Assembly (NCBI GenBank): GCA_016875405.1
Contig: VGRJ01000006.1
Span: 32,204 to 96,203, forward strand
Reading direction: 5' to 3'
From: Deltaproteobacteria bacterium
GTDB taxonomy: Bacteria > Myxococcota_A > Polyangia > Polyangiales > Polyangiaceae
DNA length: 64,000 nucleotides
How positions within the stretch are numbered: position 1 is the first letter of the stretch; the number at the start of each line of letters is the position of its first letter. Shown one piece after another: positions 27,719 through 36,751 of this stretch. The notes beneath the pieces were generated by a model. That model did not search any database, was not told the DNA's origin, and was given only the letters and a program-made list of their open reading frames with translations. Both the position numbers and the translations under genes were made by a program.

Positions 27719-29449
27719 TCACTTCAACGGCACGAGGACGAGCGAACCCTGGACCGCCGCGCGGTTCGTCTTCGGGTCGAGCTTCAACGTCGCGCTCGGA
27801 CCGACCACCGCCACCTTGTTCGCCTGGCTAGGCGCGATCGCCGCGAGCGGGATCCCTGGCAGCGGGAGCTCGAGCGGCGCGAGGAATTTCGGAACCTGCC
27901 CGAGCACCATCGACTTCACCAGGTCGCGTACCGCCGGTGCGACGTGCTCGGCCTCGAGCCAAGTCAGCGACACCACGGGCTTTGGGGACGTGACTATTGT
28001 CAATTTTCCGGCCGCGCCGTCGAGCGTCGGCGTGACCTCATCGATCACGGAGAGCGCCGCGCGCACGGGCTTACCAGCGAGCGCCCCATCGATCACCACC
28101 TCGCCTACCGCCGCGATGAGCTTGCCCTGAGGGGTGAGCTGCACGATCGGCGGGAGGGCCGGCGAGAGCGTCACCTCGCCGAGCGTCGGCACGTCCTCGA
28201 GCGTGCGGACGAGGCCGCCCTGCGCCCAGGCCGCATGAAGCGCCTGGTTCAACGCGTCGAGCGACACCGTGAGCCCGACCGGCGACGTGGTCGAGACGGT
28301 GAGCGGCTTCGCGCCGAGCTCGAACCACCCGGGAGCGTCCGCGCCGGGATCGCTCGCGTCGACCTTGGCCGAGAAGTGAGCGCGCACCGAGAGCGATGCG
28401 CCGGTCGACGAGAACGACGCGGCGTCGAAGCGCTGCTTGATGCCGACCTTGGCCGAGAACCCGGTGGGCGAGAGGTCGATGGCGCTCGGCAAGCCGAGCT
28501 CGTTCAGTGCGACACCGACCTTGGTCTCGAGGACCTTCTTCACGTTGTCGCGGACCGCGGTCTCGACGTTGTCCTGCATCACCTTGGTCAGGATCCAGTC
28601 GACGCAACACGGGAAGCCCGCGTTGTTCGAGTCGTAGCTGAACCCGGAGAGCGCCGTCTTGACACCCGAGCCCTTGGCCGAGAGCTTGCCGCTCGCCGCG
28701 AGCGAGGCGTCGATGTTGCCGTTCACGGTGGCGGCGTCGAGGCCGATGGTCGCAGCATCGGTCTTGGTGAAGAGCACCTTGACCGTCAGCGTGCCGTTCA
28801 CACGGACGTTGGCGACCGAGGCCTGAAAGCTCGCCCCGCCGCTACGAGGCGAGAACGTGACCTTCGCGTTGTCGTAGCTCGTGCTCGAGACCTTGAACGA
28901 CCAGGAGCCGCCGGTGAACGTGCCCGAGAAGGTCTGCCCCTTCAGCGACGCGAGCAGATCGACGTCGTCGAGGGCGAGCTGCGCGAGGCGCGTCAGCGTC
29001 ACGTTCTTCGAGTCGGAGCTCTTGAACCCCGAAGCATTGAGCCGCACGGTCAAGGCCGACGCGAGCTCCTTCGACGGCGGCGCGAAGTCGCCGAAGAGGA
29101 AGGGCACGTCGAGGCTGCCATCGTCGTCGACTGCGCGGATCAGGTTAAGACCGCGCTCGGCGATCACGGTGGTCGAGAAGCTCCCGTCTTCGTTCGGCGT
29201 GACCGGCTCGCCGTTGATGGTGAGCCCAGGCGCGGCGCCGACACCTTTCACCACGACCGTCTCGCCCTCGGCAGCCTCGAGGAAGGCGCCCCGGCGCGGC
29301 GTGAAGATCACGAGGGCCGCGGGTTCGCTCTCCTCGACGACGGGCTCGGCCGGCGCGAGATCGACGGGCGCGACGGACTCGGACGTGCACCCGACGACGA
29401 GCAGGGCGAGCGCGGCGGCGAAGATCGAACGTCGAAGGGGGCGCCACAT
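27719..29449 (-). CDS. Large lipoprotein with Ig-like and possible BPI-like domains
   Basis: A 576-residue protein starting at ATG 29449 (six residues after another in-frame ATG). The lipobox is LVVGC, with Cys at about 21. An Ig-like domain at about 40-115 has the pattern VVVKGVG-x(6)-INGEPVTPNEDGSFSTTV and ends in LIRAVDDDG, like the domains that recognise carbohydrates in secreted enzymes. The remaining 450 residues are Ala/Ser/Val-rich beta strands with SLDALNQALHAAWAQGGL near 400, which resembles the tubular lipid-binding (BPI/TULIP) fold. That assignment is tentative. There are two adjacent cysteines in GFPCCVDWIL near 282. It converges on imuB. Confidence 0.6.
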   Translation of the reverse strand: MWRPLRRSIFAAALALLVVGCTSESVAPVDLAPAEPVVEESEPAALVIFTPRRGAFLEAAEGETVVVKGVGAAPGLTINGEPVTPNEDGSFSTTVIAERGLNLIRAVDDDGSLDVPFLFGDFAPPSKELASALTVRLNASGFKSSDSKNVTLTRLAQLALDDVDLLASLKGQTFSGTFTGGSWSFKVSSTSYDNAKVTFSPRSGGASFQASVANVRVNGTLTVKVLFTKTDAATIGLDAATVNGNIDASLAASGKLSAKGSGVKTALSGFSYDSNNAGFPCCVDWILTKVMQDNVETAVRDNVKKVLETKVGVALNELGLPSAIDLSPTGFSAKVGIKQRFDAASFSSTGASLSVRAHFSAKVDASDPGADAPGWFELGAKPLTVSTTSPVGLTVSLDALNQALHAAWAQGGLVRTLEDVPTLGEVTLSPALPPIVQLTPQGKLIAAVGEVVIDGALAGKPVRAALSVIDEVTPTLDGAAGKLTIVTSPKPVVSLTWLEAEHVAPAVRDLVKSMVLGQVPKFLAPLELPLPGIPLAAIAPSQANKVAVVGPSATLKLDPKTNRAAVQGSLVLVPLK

Positions 29450-29484
29450 GGAAGAGCAGAATAACAAGAATCGCGCGCCGGACG

Positions 29485-31092
29485 TTACGAAGAGCGCCGC
29501 TCGATCCGCTGGAGCTCGGCGCGAAAGCCGCCCATGTCGACGTCGCGCCGCCGGCTGACTACGAGTCCGTGACGCAGGGCGGCCCGCTCAGTCTCGCGCG
29601 CGAGGGGCGACAGCCAGACGAGCCGCCCGTCGGCCGGCAACCACTCGGCCGCGCGTGCGAGCACCTTCTCGAACACCGGACGCAAGCTCTCGAGGTCGGC
29701 GATGCGCCGTCCCATCGGGGGGTTCGACACGATGAGGGACGGCGGCCGCGGCGCGCGGTAAGCGCGCGCGTCCATGCGCGTCAGCGAGGCGGTGATACCG
29801 GCGGCATCGAGGTTCGTGCGGGCGGCAGCGAGGGCCGCCTCGTCGAGATCGCAGCCGAGGAGCGTCGCCCCAGGAGCAAGCCGCGCGCACTCGATGAGCT
29901 CCGAGGCAGAGCCGACGAACGGATCCCACACCACGTCGTCGGGGCGCACCCGCGCCGCGCGCGCGAGCGCCGCAGCGATCGTCGGGTGAGAGCCCGCAGG
30001 CAGGAGGGCCTGCCGATACGCGAAGCGCGTGTCCTCGAGCCCGCGTGGCCAAACCTCGACCCCGACCTCGTGCCCGAGAACGTGAACCACTGCCTCCCAC
30101 TGAGCGTCGCGCGGATCGTTGACGAACTCGGGACGACGTTCGAGAACCACCTCGGCGACGCGCACGCTGCCGCCGCGACGACGTCCAGCGTCGGCCCACT
30201 CGAGCCGATAGCGCACCGGACCGACGTTGTAGGCCTCGAACACCGCGAGCGCGGTCGGCGAGGTGAGCGCAGCCGCGACGGCCTCCTCGACGCCGCCCGC
30301 CGCCTTCACCGAGAAGCGGCCGAGCGGGAAGCCGAATCGCAGCGCGGTGCGCGCACGCGCGAGCGCCTCGAGACCGCCGTCGATCGAGAGCGAGACGAGG
30401 CCAGGCGAGACGACCCGGGAACCTGCGCCGAGCTCCTCGAGGAGGAAGTCTTCGAGGCCGCGGCGCACGTGAAGCCACGCCTCGAGCCGTCGCGCAGGAC
30501 GACCATCGACGCGGAGCGAGCTCGGCGCAGCGCGGGCCTCGCCTCGACGCACCATGACCTCGGCCTCGGCGAGGATGCGATCGAGCCGCACGTCGCGATG
30601 GGCGGCCGCCAAGCGGCGCAGCTCGTCGAGGCCGGCCCGCGCGAGGGGTGAGTGGCTCTTTCCCAGCGCCTCGGCGAGCGCCCGGTGATGCTCGACGCGC
30701 GTCTCGCGGCTCACCCGTGACGCGAGCGCCTCGATGACGTCATCGCCACCAAGACGCCCGAGCACGACGATCGCCTGACGACGCGCGATGTCGTCCTCGT
30801 CACCGAGTCGAGCGAAGAGCGCCGCCCGCAGCGGAGCCTGCTCGTCGGCCGCGAGGCCGCGCGCGAGGCGCCCAGCGAGCCTCACCACCCGAGCGCGAGC
30901 AGGCGGGACCGACGAGTCGAGCGCCGCGAGGACGCCCCCGACCGCGTGACCGGCGAGGCGCGCGATGGCCTTCTCGGCGCGGTCGCACGCGAGCTCGTCA
31001 CCGCTCTTGACCACCGTCAAGAGTTCGTCGAGATCGCCTCGCCCCGGGGTGTACCCGGGATCGGCGAGGCGCAGATCGAGGTCTCGACTCAT
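29485..31092 (-). CDS. HEAT-repeat and THUMP-like RNA/DNA methyltransferase fusion
   Basis: A 535-residue protein starting at ATG 31092. Residues 10-190 are helical pairs of the HEAT type, with units such as ARARVVRLAGRLARGL, IARRQAIVVLGRLGGDDVIEAL and HHRALAEALGKSHSPLARAGL. Residues about 200-370 resemble the THUMP-containing N-terminus of RlmL/Trm14-type enzymes (LHVRRGLEDFLLEELG). The C-terminal 170 residues are a class I SAM-dependent methyltransferase with motif I DPFVGSASELIECARL, acidic LGCDLDEAAL and the catalytic NPPMGRR. NPP(Y/F/W)-type motifs mark amino-N methylation of guanine or adenine. Here the fourth residue is Met. A role in rRNA or tRNA modification is likely. It is divergent from an RluA-family gene. 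Confidence 0.78.
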   Translation of the reverse strand: MSRDLDLRLADPGYTPGRGDLDELLTVVKSGDELACDRAEKAIARLAGHAVGGVLAALDSSVPPARARVVRLAGRLARGLAADEQAPLRAALFARLGDEDDIARRQAIVVLGRLGGDDVIEALASRVSRETRVEHHRALAEALGKSHSPLARAGLDELRRLAAAHRDVRLDRILAEAEVMVRRGEARAAPSSLRVDGRPARRLEAWLHVRRGLEDFLLEELGAGSRVVSPGLVSLSIDGGLEALARARTALRFGFPLGRFSVKAAGGVEEAVAAALTSPTALAVFEAYNVGPVRYRLEWADAGRRRGGSVRVAEVVLERRPEFVNDPRDAQWEAVVHVLGHEVGVEVWPRGLEDTRFAYRQALLPAGSHPTIAAALARAARVRPDDVVWDPFVGSASELIECARLAPGATLLGCDLDEAALAAARTNLDAAGITASLTRMDARAYRAPRPPSLIVSNPPMGRRIADLESLRPVFEKVLARAAEWLPADGRLVWLSPLARETERAALRHGLVVSRRRDVDMGGFRAELQRIERRSS

Positions 31093-31171
31093 CGTCGAGC
31101 TATGTCGCTCCTCGCGGCGCGCGGCCAATCTTTTCGCGGCGCACGCTCGCGCAGTCTAGGCTTGGGTCTTC

Positions 31172-32119
31172 ATGAATTCGCCGCCCCCCCGCGAATCCGC
31201 TGAGCTCCTCGTCGGCCCCGAGCAGAACGGCCGCCGCCTCGACGCCGCGCTGAAGGCGCTGTCCGGACTCAGCTGGGAGCGCGCGCGCAAGGCGATCGCG
31301 ACCGGGAAGGTGTCGATCGACGGGGACACGACGAGCGATGGCGCGAGGGCGGTGCGTACGGGGATGCGCCTCCGCATCGACGAGCGCGCGCCTGGCAAGC
31401 GGGCCGAGAAGCTGCGCGAGCTCACCATCGTTCACCTCGACGCCTCGCTCGTCGTGGTCGAGAAGCCCGCCGGCGTGAGCACGATCCCGTTCGGGGACGA
31501 GTCACGCGAAGAGCAGCATCAGACGCTCGACGCGCTGGTGAGGACGACGCTGTCGCGAATGCTCGGTGCGCGCGGCAGGCCCGAGCTCGGCGTCGTTCAG
31601 CGGCTCGACAAGGAGACGAGCGGGCTCATCGTGTTCGCGCGCACGATGGCCGCCAAAAAATCGCTCACGCAGCAGCTGCGCCTCCACACCGTGCACAGGC
31701 GCTACCTCGCCCTCGCGCACGGCTACGTGCAAGGCGGGACGATCCGCTCGCAGCTCGTAGCGAACCGGGGCGATGGCTTGCGTGGCTCGATCGCGAACCC
31801 CAAGGCCGGCCAGCTCGCGGTGACGCACGTCGAGCCGCTCGAGCCGCTCGCCGGTGCGACCCTGTGCGCCTGCCGACTCGAGACGGGGCGCACCCATCAG
31901 ATCCGGATCCACCTGTCCGAATCAGGGAATCCGCTGCTCGGCGAGCGGGTGTATGTGCGGCGCTACCCCGGCCCGATCCTCCCGGCGCCGCGCGTGATGC
32001 TGCACGCCGCCGAGCTAGGCTTTCGCCACCCGGCGAACGAGCGCGAGCTGCGCTTCGAGTCCGAGCCCCCCGAGGATTTTCGCGAGCGACTTGCCGCCCT
32101 GCGCTCGACGAGGTACTGA
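31172..32119 (+). CDS. RluA-family pseudouridine synthase with S4 domain
   Basis: A 315-residue enzyme. An S4-type RNA-binding domain covers residues about 15-80 (GRRLDAALKALSGLSWERARKAI). The catalytic domain begins at DASLVVVEKPAGVSTIP and has the RluA active-site motif VVQRLDKETSGLIVFA near 145, with the catalytic Asp, and the later motif ETGRTHQIRIHLSESG near 235. RluA/C/D enzymes isomerise uridines in 23S rRNA or tRNA. The specific site cannot be assigned. Its stop codon lies inside the LexA-like box of dnaE2, so it is not itself placed under that box. Confidence 0.93.
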   Translation: MNSPPPRESAELLVGPEQNGRRLDAALKALSGLSWERARKAIATGKVSIDGDTTSDGARAVRTGMRLRIDERAPGKRAEKLRELTIVHLDASLVVVEKPAGVSTIPFGDESREEQHQTLDALVRTTLSRMLGARGRPELGVVQRLDKETSGLIVFARTMAAKKSLTQQLRLHTVHRRYLALAHGYVQGGTIRSQLVANRGDGLRGSIANPKAGQLAVTHVEPLEPLAGATLCACRLETGRTHQIRIHLSESGNPLLGERVYVRRYPGPILPAPRVMLHAAELGFRHPANERELRFESEPPEDFRERLAALRSTRY

Positions 32120-32137
32120 ACACGTGTTCCGTAACCC
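32116..32137 (+). promoter_or_regulatory. dnaE2 LexA-like operator
   Basis: CTGAACACGTGTTCCG (32116-32131) contains a perfect 12-base palindrome GAACACGTGTTC (32118-32129). It overlaps the stop codon of the upstream pseudouridine synthase and ends 18 bases before the dnaE2 ATG. TAACCC directly after it could be a weak -10. The arrangement matches that before imuA and recA. Confidence 0.7.
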
Positions 32138-32149
32138 TCGCCCCCCGAC

Positions 32150-35100
32150 ATGTCCGCCCCACGCTTTGCGGAGCTGCTCGGGCGCTCGTGCTTCTCGTTC
32201 CTCGAGGGCGCGTCGCACCCTCATGAGCTCCTCCACCGCGCTCACGAGCTCGAGCTCGACGCGCTCGCGCTCTGCGATCGCGACGGGCTCTACGGCGCGG
32301 CACGCCTGTACGTGGCCGCTCGCGAGCTCGCCGACGCGCATCCCAGCGCCCGCGCCCCGCGGATCCTGGTCGGCGCGGAGCTGACGCTCGAGCCCGAGGG
32401 GCTGCCCGCGCCGCCTGCTTATCGGCCCGGACGACAGCCGAGCGTCGCGCTGCTCGCGATGGATGCCCACGGCTACGCGAACCTCTGTCGCCTCTTGACC
32501 GAGACGCACGCCACGCATCCGAAGGGCACGGCGGGCATCGCCGCGAGCCGAGTCGCAGCGCTGTCTCGAGGATTGATTTCGATCCTGCCACATGACCCGC
32601 GCTGGCCACTCGAGAGAAGCGGGCTCGAGGCGCTGCGTCAGGCCTTCGACGAGCGCCTCGCCGTCGCGGTGTGGCGGCACCTCGAACCGCACGACAGGTC
32701 ACGTCTCGAGGCCGCGCTCGAGCTCGACCTGCCGATCGTCGCGAGCGCCCGCCCGCTCTTCCATCGCCGAACGAAGAAGCCGCTCGCCGACGTCCTCCAC
32801 TGCATCCGACATGGCGTCACGCTCGATGCTGCAGGCGCCGCTCTCCCCTGCAACGCAGAGGCCGAGCTCACCTCCGCTAGCGCACTTGAGCGACTCTTCC
32901 CGGGTCGGCGCGAGTGGCTCGAGCGCAGCGTGGCGCTCGCCGAGCGATGCACCTTCTCGCTGAGTGAGCTCCGCTACGCCTTCCCGAGCGAGCGAGACCA
33001 GGCCGGCGGCGGCCCCGACGATGCCCTCCGGCGCGCGGTCGACCTCGGCGCGAGCGAGCGCTTCCCCTCGGGTGTCCCAGGCGACGTGCGCGCGCAGCTC
33101 GATCGAGAGCTCGAGCTCATCGCCGAGCTCGACGTCGCCCCCTACTTCCTCAGCGTAAAGCAGATCGTCGACATCGCACGCGAACGACGCATCCTCTGCC
33201 AAGGTCGCGGGAGCGCCGCGAACAGCGCGGTCTGCTACGTGCTCGGGATCACCGCGGTCGATCCGGTAAAGAGCGCGCTCCTGTTCGAGCGCTTCATGTC
33301 GGTCGCGCGCCGCGAACCCCCGGATATCGACGTCGATTTCGAGCACGAGCGCCGCGAGGAGGTGATCCAGGAGATCTACCGGCGACACGGACGCGAGCGC
33401 GCCGCGATGGTGAGCGAGCTCATCTGCTACCGCGGCAAGAGCGCCCTGCGCGAGGTCGGTAAGGTCTTCGGGCTCGCGACCGAGCAACTCGACCGCTTGA
33501 GCCACCTCGCCGGCTACACGCACGCCACCGAAGAAGAGTCGCGGCGCGAGCCTAAGAGCCGCATCGACGGAGCCCCACGCGTCGCCGAGCTGACCCGAGA
33601 CGCGCTCGCCGGGCGAGGGCTCGACCCCGACGATCGTCGGCTGACCCAGGTGCTCGCCCTCGCCGAGGAGCTGCAGGGTGTCCCGCGTCACCTGTCGATC
33701 CACGTCGGCGGCTTCGTGCTCTCGGCCGAGCCGCTCGACCACGTCGCCCCGATCGAGCCGGCCTCGATGGCGAACCGCACCGTGATCCCCTGGGACAAAG
33801 ACGACATCGACGCGCTCGGCTTCTTCAAGGTCGACGTGCTCGGGCTCGGGATGCTCACCGCGATCCGCAAGGCGCTCGCGGCGGTCCACGAGCGACGTCA
33901 TGGCTCGCTCGAGGGCTTCGATCCCATCGCCGAGCTCGCGCGGCTCCCTGTCGAGGATCCGGCCGTCTACGACGCTTGCTGCCGCGCGGACACGATCGGG
34001 GTCTTCCAGATCGAGAGCCGCGCGCAGATGGCGATGCTCCCCGCGCTGAGGCCGCGGCAGTTCTACGATCTGGTCGTCGAGGTCGGCATCGTGAGGCCGG
34101 GGCCCATCCAGGGCGGCATGGTGCACCCGTACCTGCGGCGCCGCACCGGCGAGGAGGCGGTTCATTATCCGCACCCGATCCTCGAGACGATCCTGAAGCG
34201 AACGCTCGGCGTGCCGCTCTTCCAGGAGCAGGTGATGCAGATCGCGATCACCGCGGCAGGCTATCTCCCGGGAGAGGCCGATCAGCTTCGGCGCGACATG
34301 GCCGCGTGGCGAAGGAATGGTCGGCTCAAAATGCACCGCGACAAGCTGGTCGCCGGCTTTCGCGCGCACGGGATCTCCGACGCGTTCGCCGAGTCGCTCT
34401 ACCAGCAAATCCTGGGCTTCGGCGAGTACGGCTTCCCCGAGTCGCACGCCGCGAGCTTCGCCCTCCTCGTCTATGCCTCGGCCTGGCTGAAGGTCCATCA
34501 CCAGGCCGCGTTCACGGCGGCGCTCTTGAACTCGCAGCCGATGGGCTTCTACTCGCCGTCGAGCCTCGTCCGCGACGCGCAAGCGCACGGCGTCGAGGTG
34601 AGGCCGGTGCGAATCGAGGCGAGCGACTGGGACACGCTCCTCGAGCCGCGCGGCCCCTCGAGCGAGACCCAGGCGATCCGGCTCGGCTTCCGACAGATCC
34701 GCGGCCTGAGCGAGTCGAAGGTGACTTCGCTGCTGCAGGCCCGCGACGAACACCCGTTCGCGAGCATCGACGACGTCGCTCGCCGCTCCGGCCTCACGCG
34801 CCCCGAGCTCGAGCAGCTGGCGCGCGCGGGCGCATTCGACACCCTCTGTCCGTCACGACGCGAGGCGCTGTGGCAGCTCCGCGCTCCCCGCGAGGCGGGC
34901 CTCTACGACGACGTGCCGCTCGAGCCCACGACCCCCGTGAACCTGCGTCCGCTCGGCGCGCCGGAGCAGCTCGCGCTCGACTACGGCACGCTCGGCCTCT
35001 CGCTCCACGATCACCCGATGCGGCACCTTCGCAAGGAGCTCGCGCGACGTCGGGTGCGGCTCGCCCGCGACCAGGCGCGCTTTCGCCAAGGCGAGCGCGT

Positions 35101-35380
35101 CACCGTCGCAGGGCTCGTTCAGTCACGCCAGCGCCCGGTCACGGCCAAGGGGATCGTCTTCATCACGCTCGAAGACGAGAGCGGCACGGTGAACCTCGTC
35201 GTCTACGGAGACGTGTTCGCGCGCTACGAGCTCGCCGCTCGACACGCAGGGCTCCTCCTCGCGCGAGGGCGCGTCGATCGCAAGGGCGAGGTCGTCCACG
35301 TCCGCGCCGAAGAGCTCGAGCGCCTCGACCTCCCGACCGGCACCCGCCCGCTCGACACGCGCTCGCGCGACTTTCACTGA
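32150..35380 (+). CDS. dnaE2: Error-prone DNA polymerase DnaE2 (ImuC)
   Basis: A 1076-residue C-family polymerase. The PHP domain at the N-terminus is degenerate: the segments SCFSFLEGASHPHELLHRA and LALCDRDGLYGAARL lack most metal-binding His residues. The polymerase core has the catalytic Asp pair in PDIDVDFEHERREEVIQ near 392, GRGSAANSAVCYVLG near 350 and GEYGFPESHAASFALL near 762. A helix-hairpin-helix region and an OB fold (VTVAGLVQSRQRPVTAKG near 985) end the protein. It is about 80 residues shorter than replicative DnaE and has the DnaE2 ending. With ImuA and ImuB it performs SOS-induced mutagenic bypass. Confidence 0.95.
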   Translation: MSAPRFAELLGRSCFSFLEGASHPHELLHRAHELELDALALCDRDGLYGAARLYVAARELADAHPSARAPRILVGAELTLEPEGLPAPPAYRPGRQPSVALLAMDAHGYANLCRLLTETHATHPKGTAGIAASRVAALSRGLISILPHDPRWPLERSGLEALRQAFDERLAVAVWRHLEPHDRSRLEAALELDLPIVASARPLFHRRTKKPLADVLHCIRHGVTLDAAGAALPCNAEAELTSASALERLFPGRREWLERSVALAERCTFSLSELRYAFPSERDQAGGGPDDALRRAVDLGASERFPSGVPGDVRAQLDRELELIAELDVAPYFLSVKQIVDIARERRILCQGRGSAANSAVCYVLGITAVDPVKSALLFERFMSVARREPPDIDVDFEHERREEVIQEIYRRHGRERAAMVSELICYRGKSALREVGKVFGLATEQLDRLSHLAGYTHATEEESRREPKSRIDGAPRVAELTRDALAGRGLDPDDRRLTQVLALAEELQGVPRHLSIHVGGFVLSAEPLDHVAPIEPASMANRTVIPWDKDDIDALGFFKVDVLGLGMLTAIRKALAAVHERRHGSLEGFDPIAELARLPVEDPAVYDACCRADTIGVFQIESRAQMAMLPALRPRQFYDLVVEVGIVRPGPIQGGMVHPYLRRRTGEEAVHYPHPILETILKRTLGVPLFQEQVMQIAITAAGYLPGEADQLRRDMAAWRRNGRLKMHRDKLVAGFRAHGISDAFAESLYQQILGFGEYGFPESHAASFALLVYASAWLKVHHQAAFTAALLNSQPMGFYSPSSLVRDAQAHGVEVRPVRIEASDWDTLLEPRGPSSETQAIRLGFRQIRGLSESKVTSLLQARDEHPFASIDDVARRSGLTRPELEQLARAGAFDTLCPSRREALWQLRAPREAGLYDDVPLEPTTPVNLRPLGAPEQLALDYGTLGLSLHDHPMRHLRKELARRRVRLARDQARFRQGERVTVAGLVQSRQRPVTAKGIVFITLEDESGTVNLVVYGDVFARYELAARHAGLLLARGRVDRKGEVVHVRAEELERLDLPTGTRPLDTRSRDFH

Positions 35381-35412
35381 GCCGCGAGCGCTCTGACCGC
35401 AGCGGGGGACAT

Positions 35413-35844
35413 TCAGCCCGCGAAGCGCACGCGGTCGAGGCGCGGAGGGATCCCGACGAGGCTCTCGGAGAGCGTCTGGCGCTCGCCGTCCGAGAGATCG
35501 CGAAACTCGACCGCCATCCCGAGGCGCCCGCGATCCCCGCGACGACGCCCCGTCACCGCGCGCGTCACGCGGCCAAACACGAGGAGCTCGGGCCCTTCGT
35601 AGCGCGGAGGTCGAAAGCCGACGACCACCTCCGAGCCAGGATGGAGCGGCATCGCCGTGTCGATCCAGAGGCCGAACGGTGAGACCTCGCTCGCGAGGTG
35701 AGGCTCGGCGACGTCGCCGTAGTGGCTGACGACGTCGCAGCGGACGGCGACGGCGCGCCTCACCGCGCGTCGCGCGTCGGCGTGGCTCGTCGCGTGGAGG
35801 AACGAAGCGTCGGTCAGCGTCTTGCGGTCCCAGCGCGCATCCAT
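35413..35844 (-). CDS. PilZ-domain protein
   Basis: A 143-residue protein consisting of one PilZ domain. The RxxxR arm is in ADARRAVRRAVAVRC at about 23-37 and the second motif, normally (D/N)xSxxG, is EVSPFGLWI near 53. The first position of that motif is Glu instead of Asp or Asn, so c-di-GMP binding is plausible but not certain. The beta-barrel strands EVVVGFRPP and LLVFGRVTR follow. It probably responds to c-di-GMP and may control motility or polysaccharide. It converges on dnaE2 and is divergent from the DECR-like gene, with 67 bases between the starts. Confidence 0.75.
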   Translation of the reverse strand: MDARWDRKTLTDASFLHATSHADARRAVRRAVAVRCDVVSHYGDVAEPHLASEVSPFGLWIDTAMPLHPGSEVVVGFRPPRYEGPELLVFGRVTRAVTGRRRGDRGRLGMAVEFRDLSDGERQTLSESLVGIPPRLDRVRFAG

Positions 35845-35911
35845 CGCACACGAACCTACACAACGCCTGACGTGGGACCAAGAAAGCTGCGACGCATGCT
35901 ATCTCGACCCG

Positions 35912-36697
35912 ATGCACTTCCGACCCGATTTGCTCGCAGGAAAGACCGCGTTCGTGACCGGCGGCGGCTCCGGGATTTGCAAGGGGATCGCGCACGCGCT
36001 CCTCGCCCACGGCGCCACCGTCGCCATCGCCGGCCGCAAGGCCGACCGGCTCGAAGTCGCCGCGCGCGAGCTCGAGGCCGGCTCCGGCCAGCGCTGCCTC
36101 GCGACCCCGTGCGACGTCCGCGAGCCCGACACCGTCGAGGCCGCCCTCGATCGCACGCTCACCGAGCTCGGGCGCCTCGACATCGTCGTGAACGGTGCGG
36201 CGGGGAACTTCCTCGCGCCCGCCTCGCAGCTCTCCTCCAACGGGTTTCGCACGGTGTTGGCGATCGACGCCCTCGGCACCTTCAACGTGTGCCGCGCCGC
36301 CTTTGACCGCTGGCTGCGCGACCACGGCGGCGCGATCCTCAACGTGAGCGCGACGCTGCACTACGGGGCGACCCCGCTCCAGATCCACGCCTCGGCGGCG
36401 AAGGCGGCGGTCGATGCGATCACCCGCAGCCTCGCCCTTGAGTGGGGCAGACTCGGGATCCGCGTGAACGGTCTCGCGCCTGGCCCCATCGCCGACACCG
36501 AGGGGATGGCGCGGCTCGCGCCGGGCGACGTCGCCGAGAAGCTCGCCGCGCGGATTCCGCTCGGACGTTGTGGGCGCATCGACGAGGTCGCGACCCTCGC
36601 GCTCTTCCTCGTCTCGGACGCTTCGTCGCTCGTCCACGGGACGACGGTCGTCGCAGACGGCGGGGCGTGGCTCGCGGGGACGTCGCTCGACCTCTGA
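35912..36697 (+). CDS. 2,4-dienoyl-CoA-reductase-like short-chain dehydrogenase
   Basis: A 261-residue SDR starting at ATG 35912. The cofactor motif is TGGGSGICKGIA. The pattern NGAAGNFLAPASQLSSNGF, the long match DALGTFNVCRAAF, HGGAILNVSAT and HASAAKAAVDAITRSLA are the hallmarks of peroxisomal-type 2,4-dienoyl-CoA reductase (DECR2). In this subfamily the usual active-site Tyr of YxxxK is replaced (HASAAK here) and Asp/Lys chemistry is used. The ending APGPIADTEGMARL also fits. It would reduce 2,4-dienoyl-CoA with NADPH in the degradation of polyunsaturated fatty acids. No other beta-oxidation gene is nearby. Confidence 0.82.
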   Translation: MHFRPDLLAGKTAFVTGGGSGICKGIAHALLAHGATVAIAGRKADRLEVAARELEAGSGQRCLATPCDVREPDTVEAALDRTLTELGRLDIVVNGAAGNFLAPASQLSSNGFRTVLAIDALGTFNVCRAAFDRWLRDHGGAILNVSATLHYGATPLQIHASAAKAAVDAITRSLALEWGRLGIRVNGLAPGPIADTEGMARLAPGDVAEKLAARIPLGRCGRIDEVATLALFLVSDASSLVHGTTVVADGGAWLAGTSLDL

Positions 36698-36751
36698 CGC
36701 TCGCGCGACGCCGAGTGGTCCCGGCCGCTCTCGGACTGCTATCGTTCTCGA

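Noticed and set aside
27710..29464. A 584-codon open frame on the plus strand opposite the large lipoprotein
   Set aside because: It is the antisense shadow of the minus-strand gene. The composition is Arg/Glu/His-rich, and there is no RBS or family motif. The lipoprotein frame has a clear lipobox and domain pattern.
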